Source: Bacillus sp. B1-b2 (GTDB lineage: Bacteria; Bacillota; Bacilli; Bacillales; Cytobacillaceae). From it: a stretch of 43,891 nt of DNA. Below the pieces are notes generated by a model, which searched no databases, was not told where the DNA came from, and worked only from the letters and a program-made list of their open reading frames with translations. Positions 8,382-18,515 of the stretch are shown here, piece by piece. The DNA lies in NCBI RefSeq assembly GCF_009183415.1, contig NZ_WEHU01000034.1, positions 1-43,891 on the forward strand, read 5' to 3'. Position 1 is the stretch's first letter; every line of letters starts with the position of its first letter. Made by a program: the position numbers and the translations under genes.

Positions 8382-8760
8382 GGTCGTTCATTTATGAAAT
8401 GAAGGCCCGAATACCAGTTTCGCCCCCAGAAAGGTCGTTCATTTATGAGATGAAGGCCAAAATTCCAGTTTCGTCCCCAAAAAGGTCGTTCATTCATGAA
8501 ATGAAAGCCCGAATACCAGTTTCGTCCCCAAAAAGGTCGTTCATTTATGAGATGAAAGCCCGAATTTCAGTTTCGTCCCCAAAAAGGTCGTTCATTCATG
8601 AAATGAAAGCCCGAATACCAGTTTCGTCCCCAAAAAGGTCGTTCATTTATGAGATGAAAGCCCGAATTTCAGTTTCGTCCCCAAAAAGGTCGTTCATTTA
8701 TGAAATGAAAGCCCGAATACCAGTCAAGGCCAAAAGAAGGTCGTTCATTCTTCATATCCC
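8382..8760. repeat. 51-bp tandem repeat array (seven units plus a partial)
   Basis: Units begin with GGTCGTTCATT at 8382, 8433, 8484, 8535, 8586, 8637 and 8688. A truncated eighth begins at 8739. Each unit has a dyad (TTCATTT-ATG-AAATGAA or close variants) followed by GCCCGAAT and GTTTCGTCCCC. Units 3 and 5 match each other, and so do 4 and 6, so the array contains a duplicated 102-bp block. The last unit diverges in its second half. There are no spacers, so it is not a CRISPR array. Confidence 0.93.
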
Positions 8761-8927
8761 CCGCTTTTTACTTATGCATTATTACCAATCAAACAAATTC
8801 TATTAAACACACCTTCGCTCATATACTCACAAAAATAATCACCAACAGAAGGAAAGAATGTATTCCTCTAAAAGGGGGCTATACTGTAAAAGTATTTTTC
8901 TTCCAATAAACAATTCAGACTTTTTAA

Positions 8928-8956
8928 GCATGTTCATATATGCTGTAGCATACAAT
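8928..8956 (+). promoter_or_regulatory. Sigma-E-type promoter of prkA
   Basis: GCATGTT (8928-8934, one mismatch to the GCATATT -35 element), a 14-base spacer, and a perfect CATACAAT -10 element (8949-8956) match the mother-cell sporulation sigma factor consensus. Predicted transcription starts near 8963, giving a leader of about 33 bases to the ATG at 8996. B. subtilis prkA is known to be sigma-E dependent. Confidence 0.75.
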
Positions 8957-8995
8957 AAATTAATCGTCTCTGATAAAGTGACAGGGGAGGTCCAT

Positions 8996-10891
8996 ATGAA
9001 TATATTAAAGAAAATCGAGATGTATAGACAAGAAGAAGAGTTGTTGAAGTGGGAAGGGACATTTGGCGAATATTTAGAGATTTTAAGGGAAAAACCTTGG
9101 GTAGCGCAATCTGCGCATTCTAGAGTATACAATATGATTAAAGATGCTGGTATTGATGAAGTAAATGGGAAAAAAGAATATAATTTTTTCTCCGATCAGT
9201 TATTTGGTCTAGAAGAGCCTTTAGAGAGATTAGTAGAAGAATATTTTCATCCTGCTGCCAAAAGACTAGATGTTAGAAAACGTATTCTCCTTCTTATGGG
9301 ACCAGTAAGTGGTGGTAAATCAACTTTAGTAACCATGTTAAAAAGAGGTCTTGAAGCATACACGTATACAGATAAAGGTGCTGTTTATGCTATTAAAGGA
9401 TGCCCAATGCATGAAGATCCGCTTCATATGATTCCACATAGTCTAAGAAAAGATTTTTATGATGAATATGGAATTCGTATTGAAGGTAATCTATCTCCTT
9501 TGAACTTGATGAGATTACAAGAAGAGTATGGTGGCAAGATTGAAGAGGTTGTAGTAGAAAGAGTATTCTTTTCTGAAGATAAGCGAACAGGTATTGGAAC
9601 CTTTAGCCCTTCTGATCCCAAATCTCAGGATATTGCTGACTTAACAGGTAGTATTGATTTCTCTACTATTGCTGAATATGGTTCAGAATCAGATCCACGT
9701 GCCTATCGTTTTGACGGGGAATTAAATAAGGCAAACCGAGGGATGATGGAATTTCAGGAGATGTTAAAATGTGATGAAAAATTCCTTTGGCATTTATTAT
9801 CACTAACACAAGAAGGAAACTTTAAAGCAGGAAGATTTGCTCTTATCTCTGCTGATGAGTTAATTGTGGCACATACAAATGAAACGGAGTATCGCTCCTT
9901 TATCTCGAATAAAAAGAATGAAGCCTTGCATTCGCGTATTATTGTTATGCCAGTTCCATATAATCTAAAAGCAACAGAAGAAGAAAGAATCTATGAAAAA
10001 ATGATTCGCGAAAGTGATGTTTCTGATGTTCATATTGCTCCACATACATTAAAAATCGCAGCAATCTTCACGATTTTGACTAGATTAAAAGAACCGAAAA
10101 AAGGTGATATTGATTTAGTGAAAAAAATGCGTCTGTATGATGGAGAGAATGTGGAAGGCTTTAGTTCTGCTGATCTTAAAGAATTGCAAAATGAATATGG
10201 TGATGAAGGAATGAGTGGTATTGACCCTCGTTATGTGATTAATCGTATTTCATCAACCATTATTCGCAAGGATGTTACGAGCATTAATGCTTTAGATGTT
10301 CTTCTTTCCTTAAAAGAAGGATTAGATCAGCATTCTTCTATTACGAATGAGTTAAAAGAAAAATACTTAAATTGCATTTCCCTTGCTCGAAAAGAATATG
10401 ATGAAATTGCTAAGAAGGAAGTACAAAAAGCGTTCGTTTATTCTTATGAAGAGTCTGCAAAAACATTGATGGATAATTATTTGGATAATGTAGAAGCTTA
10501 TTGTAATAAAAATAAATTGCGAGATCCATTAACAGGAGAGCCAATTAATCCAGATGAAAAATTAATGCGTTCTATTGAGGAGCAAATTGGTATTTCTGAA
10601 AATGCGAAAAAATCATTCCGTGAAGAAATACTCATTCGTATTTCTGCATATGCAAGAAAAGGAAAGAGATTTGATTACAACTCACATGATCGTTTACGTG
10701 AAGCTATTCAAAAGAAATTATTTGCTGATCTAAAAGATGTAGTGAAGATTACGACTTCTACAAAAACTCCAGATGAGCAGCAGTTGAAGAAAGTGAATGA
10801 AGTAGTTGCAAGGCTTGTTGATGAGCATGGCTACAATTCCACCTCAGCAAATGAATTATTACGTTATGTAGGTAGCTTATTAAATCGATAA
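8996..10891 (+). CDS. prkA: PrkA, AAA-type sporulation kinase/protease
   Basis: This 631-residue protein has the same length as B. subtilis PrkA, which acts in the mother cell during sporulation. It was described first as a serine kinase and more recently as an ATP-dependent protease. The N-terminal AAA module has Walker A GPVSGGKST at 102-110. The C-terminal PrkA kinase-like domain covers roughly the last 250 residues. The start is the ATG at 8996 behind GGGGAGG. A longer in-frame reading from 8858 would begin upstream of the sigma-E promoter and is rejected. yhbH follows after a terminator, as in B. subtilis. Confidence 0.96.
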   Translation: MNILKKIEMYRQEEELLKWEGTFGEYLEILREKPWVAQSAHSRVYNMIKDAGIDEVNGKKEYNFFSDQLFGLEEPLERLVEEYFHPAAKRLDVRKRILLLMGPVSGGKSTLVTMLKRGLEAYTYTDKGAVYAIKGCPMHEDPLHMIPHSLRKDFYDEYGIRIEGNLSPLNLMRLQEEYGGKIEEVVVERVFFSEDKRTGIGTFSPSDPKSQDIADLTGSIDFSTIAEYGSESDPRAYRFDGELNKANRGMMEFQEMLKCDEKFLWHLLSLTQEGNFKAGRFALISADELIVAHTNETEYRSFISNKKNEALHSRIIVMPVPYNLKATEEERIYEKMIRESDVSDVHIAPHTLKIAAIFTILTRLKEPKKGDIDLVKKMRLYDGENVEGFSSADLKELQNEYGDEGMSGIDPRYVINRISSTIIRKDVTSINALDVLLSLKEGLDQHSSITNELKEKYLNCISLARKEYDEIAKKEVQKAFVYSYEESAKTLMDNYLDNVEAYCNKNKLRDPLTGEPINPDEKLMRSIEEQIGISENAKKSFREEILIRISAYARKGKRFDYNSHDRLREAIQKKLFADLKDVVKITTSTKTPDEQQLKKVNEVVARLVDEHGYNSTSANELLRYVGSLLNR

Positions 10892-10908
10892 AAGAAACTG
10901 GTCAAGGT

Positions 10909-10939
10909 GGAACGGGCATTTATGTCTGTTCCTTTTTTT
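10909..10939 (+). terminator. Terminator of prkA
   Basis: A 10-bp stem (GGAACGGGCA with TGTCTGTTCC, two G-T pairs) is followed by T7. Confidence 0.75.
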
Positions 10940-11127
10940 CCATAAGAATGGTAGTTTCCATCTATGTGCCTAAAAAGCTTGATTATCTAAATTATTAGTA
11001 AATTATTTGTTGTTTTTGCATATGATAGAGTAATCACTTTATTTAGGTATAGTATTACCCAAATTAGTGTATGCATCAAGAAGATTATTGGTGAATAAAA
11101 TCTAGAAATTTTTTAGGAGGGGAAAGA

Positions 11128-12336
11128 ATGACCGAAAAACAAAATCAACATCAGTTTGTAATATCTCAAGAGAATTGGTCCCTCCATCGTAAAGGCCATG
11201 ACGACCAGCAACGACATCAGGAAAAAGTGCAAGAAGCAATTAAAAATAACCTTCCTGATTTAATAACAGAAGAAAACATTGTTATGTCAAACGGCAGAGA
11301 AGTAGTAAAAATTCCTATTCGTTCACTAGATGAATACAAAATTCGATATAATTATGATAAGAATAAGCATGTAGGGCAAGGAGATGGAGATAGTCAGGTT
11401 GGCGATGTGGTCGCACGTGATGGATCTGGAACTCAAAAAGGCCCAGGGAAAGGGCAAGGCGCAGGAGATCAAGCAGGCGAAGATTACTTCGAAGCAGAAG
11501 TATCTTTGATGGAACTGGAAGAGGCTCTATTCAAACAATTAGAACTGCCGAATTTAAAGAAAAAAGAACAAGATCAAATAGTAGTAGAAAACATTGAGTT
11601 TAATGATATAAGAAAAGTAGGCTTAATGGGAAATATTGATAAGAAGAAAACAATGATCTCTGCCTTTAAAAGAAATGCTATGTCAGGTAAACCTGCCTTT
11701 CACCCTATTTATCCGGAAGATTTAAAATTCAAGACATGGAATGAAATCCAAAAACCTGAATCAAAAGCAGTTGTTCTTGCAATGATGGATACAAGTGGCT
11801 CTATGGGCTTATGGGAAAAGTATATGGCAAGAAGCTTTTTCTTTTGGATGACTAGATTCCTGCGTACAAAATATGAAACAGTAGAGATTGAGTTTATCGC
11901 CCATCATACGGAGGCAAAAGTAGTTTCAGAGGAAGATTTCTTTTCTAAAGGAGAAAGTGGAGGAACCATATGTTCTTCTGTCTATAGAAAAGCATTAGAA
12001 CTAATTGATAATAAGTATGACCCAGAAAGGTTTAATATTTATCCATTCCACTTTTCTGATGGAGATAATTTAACGTCGGATAATGCAAGATGTGTCAAGC
12101 TAGTAGAAGAGTTAATGGAAGTATCTAATATGTTTGGCTATGGAGAGGTAAATCAATACAATCGTATACCCTCTACCCTTTTTGGATCTTACAGAAACAT
12201 TAAAAATGAGAAGTTTAGGTACTATATACTGAAAAGTAAAGCAGATGTCTTTAACGCTTTAAAATTATTTTTTGCTCCGGAAAATAAAAATCATTTTGAT
12301 GTAAGTGTAATGGGGAAAAACGAGAAAGTCCATTAA
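11128..12336 (+). CDS. yhbH: YhbH, sporulation/stress protein (UPF0229)
   Basis: This 402-residue member of the YhbH/YeaH family is usually encoded beside prkA and spoVR. The middle is low in complexity (about 83-118, rich in Gly, Gln and Asp). The C-terminal half is a von Willebrand A-like domain with a metal-ion site DTSGS at 221-225, in MMDTSGSMG. The molecular role is unknown. In B. subtilis it is sporulation-associated, and in enterobacteria the YeaG-YeaH pair responds to nutrient stress. AGGAGGGG precedes the ATG. A sigma-F-like -35 (GTATG, 11069-11073) with GGTGAATAAA 16 bases later is a weak promoter candidate. Confidence 0.94.
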   Translation: MTEKQNQHQFVISQENWSLHRKGHDDQQRHQEKVQEAIKNNLPDLITEENIVMSNGREVVKIPIRSLDEYKIRYNYDKNKHVGQGDGDSQVGDVVARDGSGTQKGPGKGQGAGDQAGEDYFEAEVSLMELEEALFKQLELPNLKKKEQDQIVVENIEFNDIRKVGLMGNIDKKKTMISAFKRNAMSGKPAFHPIYPEDLKFKTWNEIQKPESKAVVLAMMDTSGSMGLWEKYMARSFFFWMTRFLRTKYETVEIEFIAHHTEAKVVSEEDFFSKGESGGTICSSVYRKALELIDNKYDPERFNIYPFHFSDGDNLTSDNARCVKLVEELMEVSNMFGYGEVNQYNRIPSTLFGSYRNIKNEKFRYYILKSKADVFNALKLFFAPENKNHFDVSVMGKNEKVH

Positions 12337-12370
12337 CCAACAAGTTAACAAGGATTTTAATTGAGGATAC

Positions 12371-12403
12371 AAGGACTCACATCAATATGTGTGTCCTTTT
12401 TTT
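12371..12403 (+). terminator. Terminator of yhbH
   Basis: A 12-bp stem with one mismatch (12371-12382 with 12387-12398) has a four-base loop and T7. Confidence 0.85.
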
Positions 12404-12800
12404 GGTTTTTATGATACTAAGGATGAAGAACAAATATGATGATTTTGCAAAATGCTTACATTTCAATAACTGTTCTGGTCTAGAAATTAGTAAAGATACA
12501 TTCCAATAATTAAAGAGAAATAAATGTGGCTTCACCACCTTTATTAGTTTTCGTTCGGTACGCTACTTTACAGGAGTAGCATTAGTGCAGAATGCAGGAA
12601 CCTAAAAGTTCCTGACTCTATTTTTTTGTTCTTCTTTTGCGAAAAATCAGGAAAAATACCTTTTTTTATCTATTAAACTATTCTAAAGTAGAAATAACAG
12701 GAAAAAGCCGAGGACATATGTTGGTTTGATTATCATTTAAGCTGAGTACACTATTTTTTAAGATATTGTGTAATTTACGTTTTAATAGGAGGACTAAAAT
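12404..12800. other. Gene-free left border of the defence island
   Basis: No gene was seen. The region holds a hairpin GCTACT...AGTAGC (12562-12580), a weaker terminator-like hairpin AGGAAC...GTTCCT with a T7 tract (12596-12627), and the AGGAGG of the next gene. The left junction of the island should lie here, but no duplicated att sequence was identified by eye. Confidence 0.45.
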
Positions 12801-14798
12801 ATGATCATACAACAACTTAAAATTAAAAATTTTAGATCGTTTGGAGATACAGAAACAATCATTAATTTATCCAATATTAGCACCTTTGTGGGTAGTAATA
12901 GTTCAGGTAAAACTGCTACACTTCAAGCCTTACAAAAGTTGTTCGGTATAACACAAAACGAACGTACGCTGGTAAAAGGAGATTTCCATAGCGCCCCCTC
13001 TTCTCAACCTGATTCCGTTAAAGAAATGAGTTTATACATAGAAGTTAAAATTGCATTTCCTGAATTAACAGATTCTCAACAAGATATCGGTAATAAAAGC
13101 GTTCCTCCATTTTTCTCACATTTTACGATAAATTCTCCGAAAGAACACCCTTACGTAAGAATGAGATTAGAGGGTAAGTGGTTTGCAGGATCGACACCGG
13201 AAGGAGAAATTGAACAGAAACTTTTCTTCATCACTGTCCCCGAAGGAGAAGAGATAAATGAAGAATCAATTTCACCGGTTTCTCCACACCAACGCTCACA
13301 AATCAAGATGATTTATGTTCCTGCTATAAGGGAACCATTAGCACAGTTAAAGAATGCTTCAGGAACCATTCTATGGAGAATTTTACAAACTATTAATTGG
13401 CCAGAAGATATGGATCAGCAAATTAAATCAGAAATGAAGCCTGTTGATGAGCTGTTTGGGAGTATTGAGGGTGTTGGTGAAATAAAAACAATAGTTAGCG
13501 AACAGTGGAGAAAATATCATAGTGATCTTCGTTATCAAGATGCAAATTTGGAATTCAATAGCACAACATTGGATTCTATACTAAAAAAGCTTGAAGTTCA
13601 ATTTTCACCTACGCAGGAAACGAGTTCATATACAATTGATAAGTTAGGCGATGGATTGCGATCTTTGTTTTATTTGTCACTTGTATCTTCTCTGTTAGAA
13701 GTTGAACAACAAATTACGGATAAGCCGACTGCTGCTCTTACTATTTTGGCAATTGAAGAACCTGAAAACCATATTTCCCCTCATTTATTAGGGAAAGTAG
13801 TGGAGAATTTAAATGAAATTTCTGAGAAGGATAATGCACAGGTTTTTTTAACCTCCCATAGTGAATCAATTATAAAACGTGTTTCACCAGAAGATATTTG
13901 TCACCTTCGAATAGATAAAACAGTTGGATATACAATAGCAAAAAAGATACAACTTCCCAGTAAAGAATCAGATGCTTTTAAATATATCAAAGAGGCTGTA
14001 ATGGCTTATCCTGAAATTTATTTTGCTAAGCTTGTGATCTTAGGCGAAGGGGATACTGAAGAAATTATTATTCCAAAACTGTTAAAAGTTAAAGAAATTT
14101 CGTCATATGAAGCTGGCATATCAGTAGTTCCGTTAGGAGGAAGACATGTAAATCATATGTGGAAATTACTAAATCAATTAGATATACCCCATATCACTTT
14201 ACTTGATTTAGACCGTGAACGAGGTGGAGGTGGATGGGGAAGAATTAAATATGTTTTACAAGAATTAATCAATAATGGACATAACAGAGACGAGTTATTA
14301 CAAGTCGAAAGTGACTCTATGGATACAGTTATGACACAGCAAGAATTTGAGGAAATGTTAGGTTGGGAATTGGATGAAGAGTCAATCTCCATAATGAAAA
14401 CATGGATTGAAAAATTACAAGGCGAAAAATATAACGTGTTCTTTTCCAGTCCTTTAGATTTAGATTTTCTGATGCTGGAGAATTTTCCGGCGAGCTATAA
14501 AAGTACAATGAGCAATGGACCAAGGTTACCCGATAAGGATACTAAACCGGATGAATATCAACAGAAAATTAAAAGTTCAATCCAAGCTACTTTAAAGAAT
14601 GAAAAAGCTACTGGACACACATACAATGAACAACAACACGAACTCATGGCGTGGTATAATTCGCTTTTTCTTGGTAGAGGAAAACCTAGTACACATATTG
14701 AGGCATTGACCTATATTACTGATTCAGAGTTATTGAATAATTTTCCAGATGTATTTGAAAATTTAATAAACAGAATTAAACATTTAATAAGAATATAG
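12801..14798 (+). CDS. gajA: GajA-like OLD-family ATPase/TOPRIM nuclease
   Basis: This 665-residue protein has an N-terminal ABC-type ATPase and a C-terminal TOPRIM nuclease, the layout of class 2 OLD proteins and Gabija GajA. Walker A is GSNSSGKT (31-38), an ABC signature-like LGDGLRSL is at 282-289, Walker B is ILAIEEPENHISP (315-327), and TSHS is at 351-354. TOPRIM residues are Glu416 in LGEGDTEE and Asp469/Asp471 in LLDLDRERG. GajA nicks DNA at specific sites when nucleotide pools fall during phage infection. It is longer than the B. cereus protein (about 578 residues). AGGAGG precedes the ATG, and the helicase gene follows nine bases later. The family assignment is firm; antiphage activity of this copy is inferred. 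Confidence 0.88.
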   Translation: MIIQQLKIKNFRSFGDTETIINLSNISTFVGSNSSGKTATLQALQKLFGITQNERTLVKGDFHSAPSSQPDSVKEMSLYIEVKIAFPELTDSQQDIGNKSVPPFFSHFTINSPKEHPYVRMRLEGKWFAGSTPEGEIEQKLFFITVPEGEEINEESISPVSPHQRSQIKMIYVPAIREPLAQLKNASGTILWRILQTINWPEDMDQQIKSEMKPVDELFGSIEGVGEIKTIVSEQWRKYHSDLRYQDANLEFNSTTLDSILKKLEVQFSPTQETSSYTIDKLGDGLRSLFYLSLVSSLLEVEQQITDKPTAALTILAIEEPENHISPHLLGKVVENLNEISEKDNAQVFLTSHSESIIKRVSPEDICHLRIDKTVGYTIAKKIQLPSKESDAFKYIKEAVMAYPEIYFAKLVILGEGDTEEIIIPKLLKVKEISSYEAGISVVPLGGRHVNHMWKLLNQLDIPHITLLDLDRERGGGGWGRIKYVLQELINNGHNRDELLQVESDSMDTVMTQQEFEEMLGWELDEESISIMKTWIEKLQGEKYNVFFSSPLDLDFLMLENFPASYKSTMSNGPRLPDKDTKPDEYQQKIKSSIQATLKNEKATGHTYNEQQHELMAWYNSLFLGRGKPSTHIEALTYITDSELLNNFPDVFENLINRIKHLIRI

Positions 14799-14807
14799 GT
14801 GATATAA

Positions 14808-16709
14808 GTGGTGAATAAAACAGTTTGGCAGCCTTCTAATGGAATGATTTTAGAAGATGCTGCCGACCAAGCTGTTAAAAGTATTGGACACACATTAGTT
14901 GTTGCAGGACCGGGATCAGGAAAAACCGAGTTATTAGCTCAAAGAGCATCTTATTTATTAGAAACTAATATTTGTCAGGAACCAAAAAAAATATTAGCAA
15001 TAAGTTTTAAGGTAGATGCGGCTGATAATTTACAAAACCGAGTCGAAAAAAGAGTAGGAAAGGACTTAGCAAAGCGATTCGAATCTAGGACATTTGATTC
15101 GTTTGCTAAATCACTGCTGGATAGATTCAGATTAGCACTTCCTTATAAATATCAACCGTCTGCCGATTACAATCTTATATTTTTCGAAAGGGACATAAAG
15201 GATATTGCGCAAGGTTTTATAACTGAACGCCATCCCAATCATCCTAATTGGCAACATGAGATACATTATCCTAAATTATTCAACAGATTAATTAATCAGT
15301 CTTTGCCTGTTTTTGAAGAACCTAATGATTTATACAGTTGGCTTAGCACTAGATTATGGGAGATTATGGTCAAAGGAAAAGGATCATTAAAAAGCTCGCT
15401 TACATTTCCTATGATTGCTAGATTAACAGAACTGATTTTAAACGAAAATCCATTAATTAAAAATGCTTTAAGAAAAACATACAGCCACGTTTTTCTAGAT
15501 GAATTTCAGGACACAACTTATGTGCAATATGATTTATTAAAAACAGCTTTCTTGGGGTCAAATTCTGTGTTAACAGCAGTAGGTGATGATAAGCAGAGAA
15601 TCATGGGATGGGCGGGTGCTATGGTTGATTCATTTAAAGATTTTACTAATGACTTTGGTTCCGCCAAGTACAATTTGATATTAAACCACCGTTCTGCGCC
15701 AAGGCTTGTAGAAATTCAAAATGTCTTGTCTCAGGCCATAAATGAAAATTCGTCGGTTGTAAAATCCTCAGATAAATGGTCCGCTAAAGGAGGAATATGT
15801 GAGGTATGGTCATTTAACGATCATATTCAAGAGGCAAAATACATTTCAAATATATTGCAAAAAAAATTAAAAAAAGTAAAGCCTCGCGATGTATGTATTC
15901 TTGTAAAACAGCAAGAAGATATTTATGCAAAGCAGTTAATTCATGAATTGAAAAATGTAGGCATTCAATCCCGTATTGAGAAGGAATTTCAAGATTTATT
16001 ATCAGAAGAATATGTTCAATTGATTATCAACACACTTAAAATTGCAGCATTTAAAAACACACCCGAAAATTGGCAAAATATAATAAGATTTATTATTGAA
16101 TTAAATGGAATTGATTCTAATGAAGAAATCGATAAAATGTGGCGAATGGAAAAGGGGTTACAAAGTTTTATTGAAGAACTAAGGGAAAGGATGAAGAAGA
16201 CCCCAGAAGATCCTACAAAACAGCTAAACTTTATAACTGAACTCATAGACACAGTAGTAAACTTTTTTGGTTTGATTAAGATAAAGAATCTTTACTCAAA
16301 ATATTCAATGGGTGATTTATTAGCGAAAACAAGAGAAAATGCTGCCAAAAAAATCACACAATCCTATGTGGATCACCAAACTTGGGATAAAGCGATTTTG
16401 GATTTCATAGGGGAATTTAGCATCCCTGTTATGACGATACATAAGAGTAAGGGGTTAGAGTATGATTCTGTGTTCTTTTTAGGTTTAGAAGACAATGCCT
16501 TTTGGAGTTTTAAGAATCAATCTGAGTCAGATATAAGGGCGTTCTTTGTTGCTTTATCTAGGGCGAAAAATGAAGTGTATTTTACGTTCAGTGAAACTAG
16601 AGAAATCATGCACTTTAAGGAGTTAAAAACGACTAATCAATCTCGGACCGTTATTTCTTCATTATATCAGTTGTTAGTAGATGCTGGAGTAGAATCTAAA
16701 TCTTTATAA
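14808..16709 (+). CDS. gajB: GajB-like UvrD/Rep helicase
   Basis: This 633-residue superfamily 1 helicase is paired with the nuclease gene. Motifs in order are Walker A AGPGSGKT (33-40), motif II DEFQD (231-235), motif III VGDDKQRIMGWAGA (258-271), LNHRS (292-296), and near the end MTIHKSKGLEYDSVFF and VALSRAKNEV. Gabija GajB senses DNA ends or processed DNA and works with GajA. This protein is longer than the reference of about 494 residues. The start is one of two tandem GTG codons (14808 or 14811) behind AGGTGAT, which overlaps the end of gajA, so the two are translationally linked. It could also be called a generic ATP-dependent helicase; the gene pairing is what supports Gabija. Confidence 0.87.
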   Translation: MVNKTVWQPSNGMILEDAADQAVKSIGHTLVVAGPGSGKTELLAQRASYLLETNICQEPKKILAISFKVDAADNLQNRVEKRVGKDLAKRFESRTFDSFAKSLLDRFRLALPYKYQPSADYNLIFFERDIKDIAQGFITERHPNHPNWQHEIHYPKLFNRLINQSLPVFEEPNDLYSWLSTRLWEIMVKGKGSLKSSLTFPMIARLTELILNENPLIKNALRKTYSHVFLDEFQDTTYVQYDLLKTAFLGSNSVLTAVGDDKQRIMGWAGAMVDSFKDFTNDFGSAKYNLILNHRSAPRLVEIQNVLSQAINENSSVVKSSDKWSAKGGICEVWSFNDHIQEAKYISNILQKKLKKVKPRDVCILVKQQEDIYAKQLIHELKNVGIQSRIEKEFQDLLSEEYVQLIINTLKIAAFKNTPENWQNIIRFIIELNGIDSNEEIDKMWRMEKGLQSFIEELRERMKKTPEDPTKQLNFITELIDTVVNFFGLIKIKNLYSKYSMGDLLAKTRENAAKKITQSYVDHQTWDKAILDFIGEFSIPVMTIHKSKGLEYDSVFFLGLEDNAFWSFKNQSESDIRAFFVALSRAKNEVYFTFSETREIMHFKELKTTNQSRTVISSLYQLLVDAGVESKSL

Positions 16710-16770
16710 TTCATTCATACATAGAGTATTATCATAACTTTGAACAACACAGCAAGGAATTTTTAAGATA

Positions 16771-16798
16771 AAGAGGGGCAACAAATGTTGTCCCTCTT
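16771..16798. terminator. Shared terminator between gajB and the recombinase
   Basis: A long stem, AAGAGGGGCAACA with TGTTGTCCCTCTT (one mismatch), lies between the convergent genes. The flanks are A- and T-rich, so it may stop both transcripts. Confidence 0.6.
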
Positions 16799-16821
16799 AT
16801 ATCGTCTTTTATATTAAACCC

Positions 16822-18375
16822 TTAAATCTTAGGATATAATTCAATCTTAAACTGGTCTTTTTGGGTCCACTCTTTTTCCCTTAAATATGTTACTTTCTCA
16901 AGTACTGTTTTTAACAAGCGATTTTTCTTTTCAATGTCATCTGTGTCTTTATACGCATCCAACACCTTTTTTACTGTTGGTATATATTGATTTATGTTCT
17001 GTTCGTGAAATTTTGCTTTTTCTATTTCTTCTTCTAGAATGCTAATTTCATTTTTTGTCTGTTTTATAAGGTTTGCAACCATTTGCGAGCGTTCTAAAAA
17101 TACATCCATAGTATATTCGCCAGTTTCTCGATACGTATGAATATTATCTTGTCGAAGGTATAATTTTTCTAACTCTTTTTCTTTGTTAGCTTTTACTTTT
17201 TCTTTTATGGTTATAGTCGAGCTTTCTTCTTTTTTTTCAATCATGCCTTCTTCAACTTCAAAATGTCCTATGATTTCCTCTAAGCCTTGAATAATACGTT
17301 GCTCCACAAGAGATAATATAGCCCCTTTTTGCACACCTTTACATTTAGGATTAGGGCAACGAATCATGTGGTTAGGCCTATTTTTTCTGGGCTGGTACCA
17401 CATCGTATATCCACATACCTGACATTTAAGGATTCCTGCTAGTGGATTAGAGAGGGTTTTCGTCTGAACGGTAGAAGGTCTCCATCTGCCTGTATGTGCG
17501 CTATTGGCTGCCTCCCAGAGTTCTGGAGAAACTATTGGTGGATGAGCATTTTCTGTTATGGTCCATTTATCCCGCGGCATCTTTTTTCGGGAATTTCCCC
17601 CATTTCTTTTTGCACTCTTAAATTTCCCCCAAATGATATGTCCCATATAAACTTCATTTTTTACAATTGCAGTAATACTGGAAGGAGACCAGAAGTCAGA
17701 CTCTTTGTCTGGTGGTTGAACACCTAGTTTATCCAGTTCAGCTGCTATTGCTTGTCTTCCATGTCCATCTCGCATCATTTCGAACATTTTTTTTACAACC
17801 CAATCAGTTTCAGAATCAGGTTCTAATTTTAGGTTTTCCAATCTTTTGTACCCATATGGAGGTTTTTTTGAGATAGATTTTCCTGCTGCTGCAGAGGTAT
17901 GCCTTCCCCTTTGAAGGCGTTTTGTGATTGCTTTTAATTCTTCTCGTGCAATTAGAGATTTTATACTGAAAACAAGTTCCCATGTTTCATCTTCAGGATC
18001 ATGAATCTCTGTTGGTGTTATAATCTTTGTCCCAGAAAATCGGAAAGCTCTATCCAACATTCCTTGATCGTACATATCTCCACGGCCTAATCGATCCAAG
18101 TCCATTACTAAGACTGCATCACAATGCACTTCATCTATTAAGCGTAGGAGTTTTTGCATTTCAGGCCGTTCATATATAGATTCCCCTGATACTACTTCTT
18201 CAAAAATACCAATTACATTATGATTTTCCTTTTTTACAATGGCCATAAGTGTATCTCTATGGCGAGTAAGTGTGTCATAAGTTTTATTTTCAGCTATCGC
18301 CTTTCGTTCTTCTTCAATATCTTTTCTGCTTTTGCGTAGATAGATATATACATCTAATTGAGTCGGTCTTTGCAT
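16822..18375 (-). CDS. Large serine recombinase
   Basis: This 517-residue site-specific recombinase has a resolvase catalytic domain (about 8-150) with the nucleophile Ser16 in YLRKSRKD and the arginine-rich DLDRLGRGDM. A recombinase domain follows (SISKKPPYGYKR onward). A zinc ribbon has Cys318, Cys321, Cys340 and Cys345. A coiled-coil region of about 410-480 completes the serine-integrase layout. The start is the ATG at 18375 with AGAGGTG upstream. A TTG nine codons earlier lacks a ribosome-binding site. It is convergent with the gajA-gajB pair and divergent from the 76-residue gene, and is probably the integrase that moved this island. Proteins of this kind also serve prophages and sporulation elements. 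Confidence 0.94.
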   Translation of the reverse strand: MQRPTQLDVYIYLRKSRKDIEEERKAIAENKTYDTLTRHRDTLMAIVKKENHNVIGIFEEVVSGESIYERPEMQKLLRLIDEVHCDAVLVMDLDRLGRGDMYDQGMLDRAFRFSGTKIITPTEIHDPEDETWELVFSIKSLIAREELKAITKRLQRGRHTSAAAGKSISKKPPYGYKRLENLKLEPDSETDWVVKKMFEMMRDGHGRQAIAAELDKLGVQPPDKESDFWSPSSITAIVKNEVYMGHIIWGKFKSAKRNGGNSRKKMPRDKWTITENAHPPIVSPELWEAANSAHTGRWRPSTVQTKTLSNPLAGILKCQVCGYTMWYQPRKNRPNHMIRCPNPKCKGVQKGAILSLVEQRIIQGLEEIIGHFEVEEGMIEKKEESSTITIKEKVKANKEKELEKLYLRQDNIHTYRETGEYTMDVFLERSQMVANLIKQTKNEISILEEEIEKAKFHEQNINQYIPTVKKVLDAYKDTDDIEKKNRLLKTVLEKVTYLREKEWTQKDQFKIELYPKI

Positions 18376-18515
18376 TGAATTCACCTCTAACCAATTATAC
18401 AACGAACATTACACGAAAAAAATCACAAATATATATAACTATTTTCATATAAGACTAATAATATGAAAAAGTGCCTGCTAAAATATTTCAAATAATTTAG
18501 CCGGAGGGGTTTTAA

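Larger units (their letters stand above)
8066..8995. other. Long gene-free region with tandem repeat array and prkA promoter
   Basis: A stretch of 930 bases without a convincing gene. It contains A/G-rich sequence with scattered ggttct/agaacc words (8070-8220), the 51-bp tandem array (8382-8760) and the sigma-E-type promoter of prkA (8928-8956). A long open frame through the array is explained by the repeat length being a multiple of three. Confidence 0.6.

Noticed and set aside
8382-8760. CRISPR array
   Set aside because: The units are contiguous with no unique spacers, and no cas genes are near.
8318-8806. A 162-residue open frame with seven copies of a 17-residue motif
   Set aside because: It is produced by a 51-bp DNA repeat whose length is a multiple of three. 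The start lacks a properly spaced ribosome-binding site, and composition does not resemble a real protein.
8858-8995. Longer N terminus for PrkA
   Set aside because: It lies upstream of the sigma-E promoter and of the GGGGAGG ribosome-binding site, and would exceed the family length.
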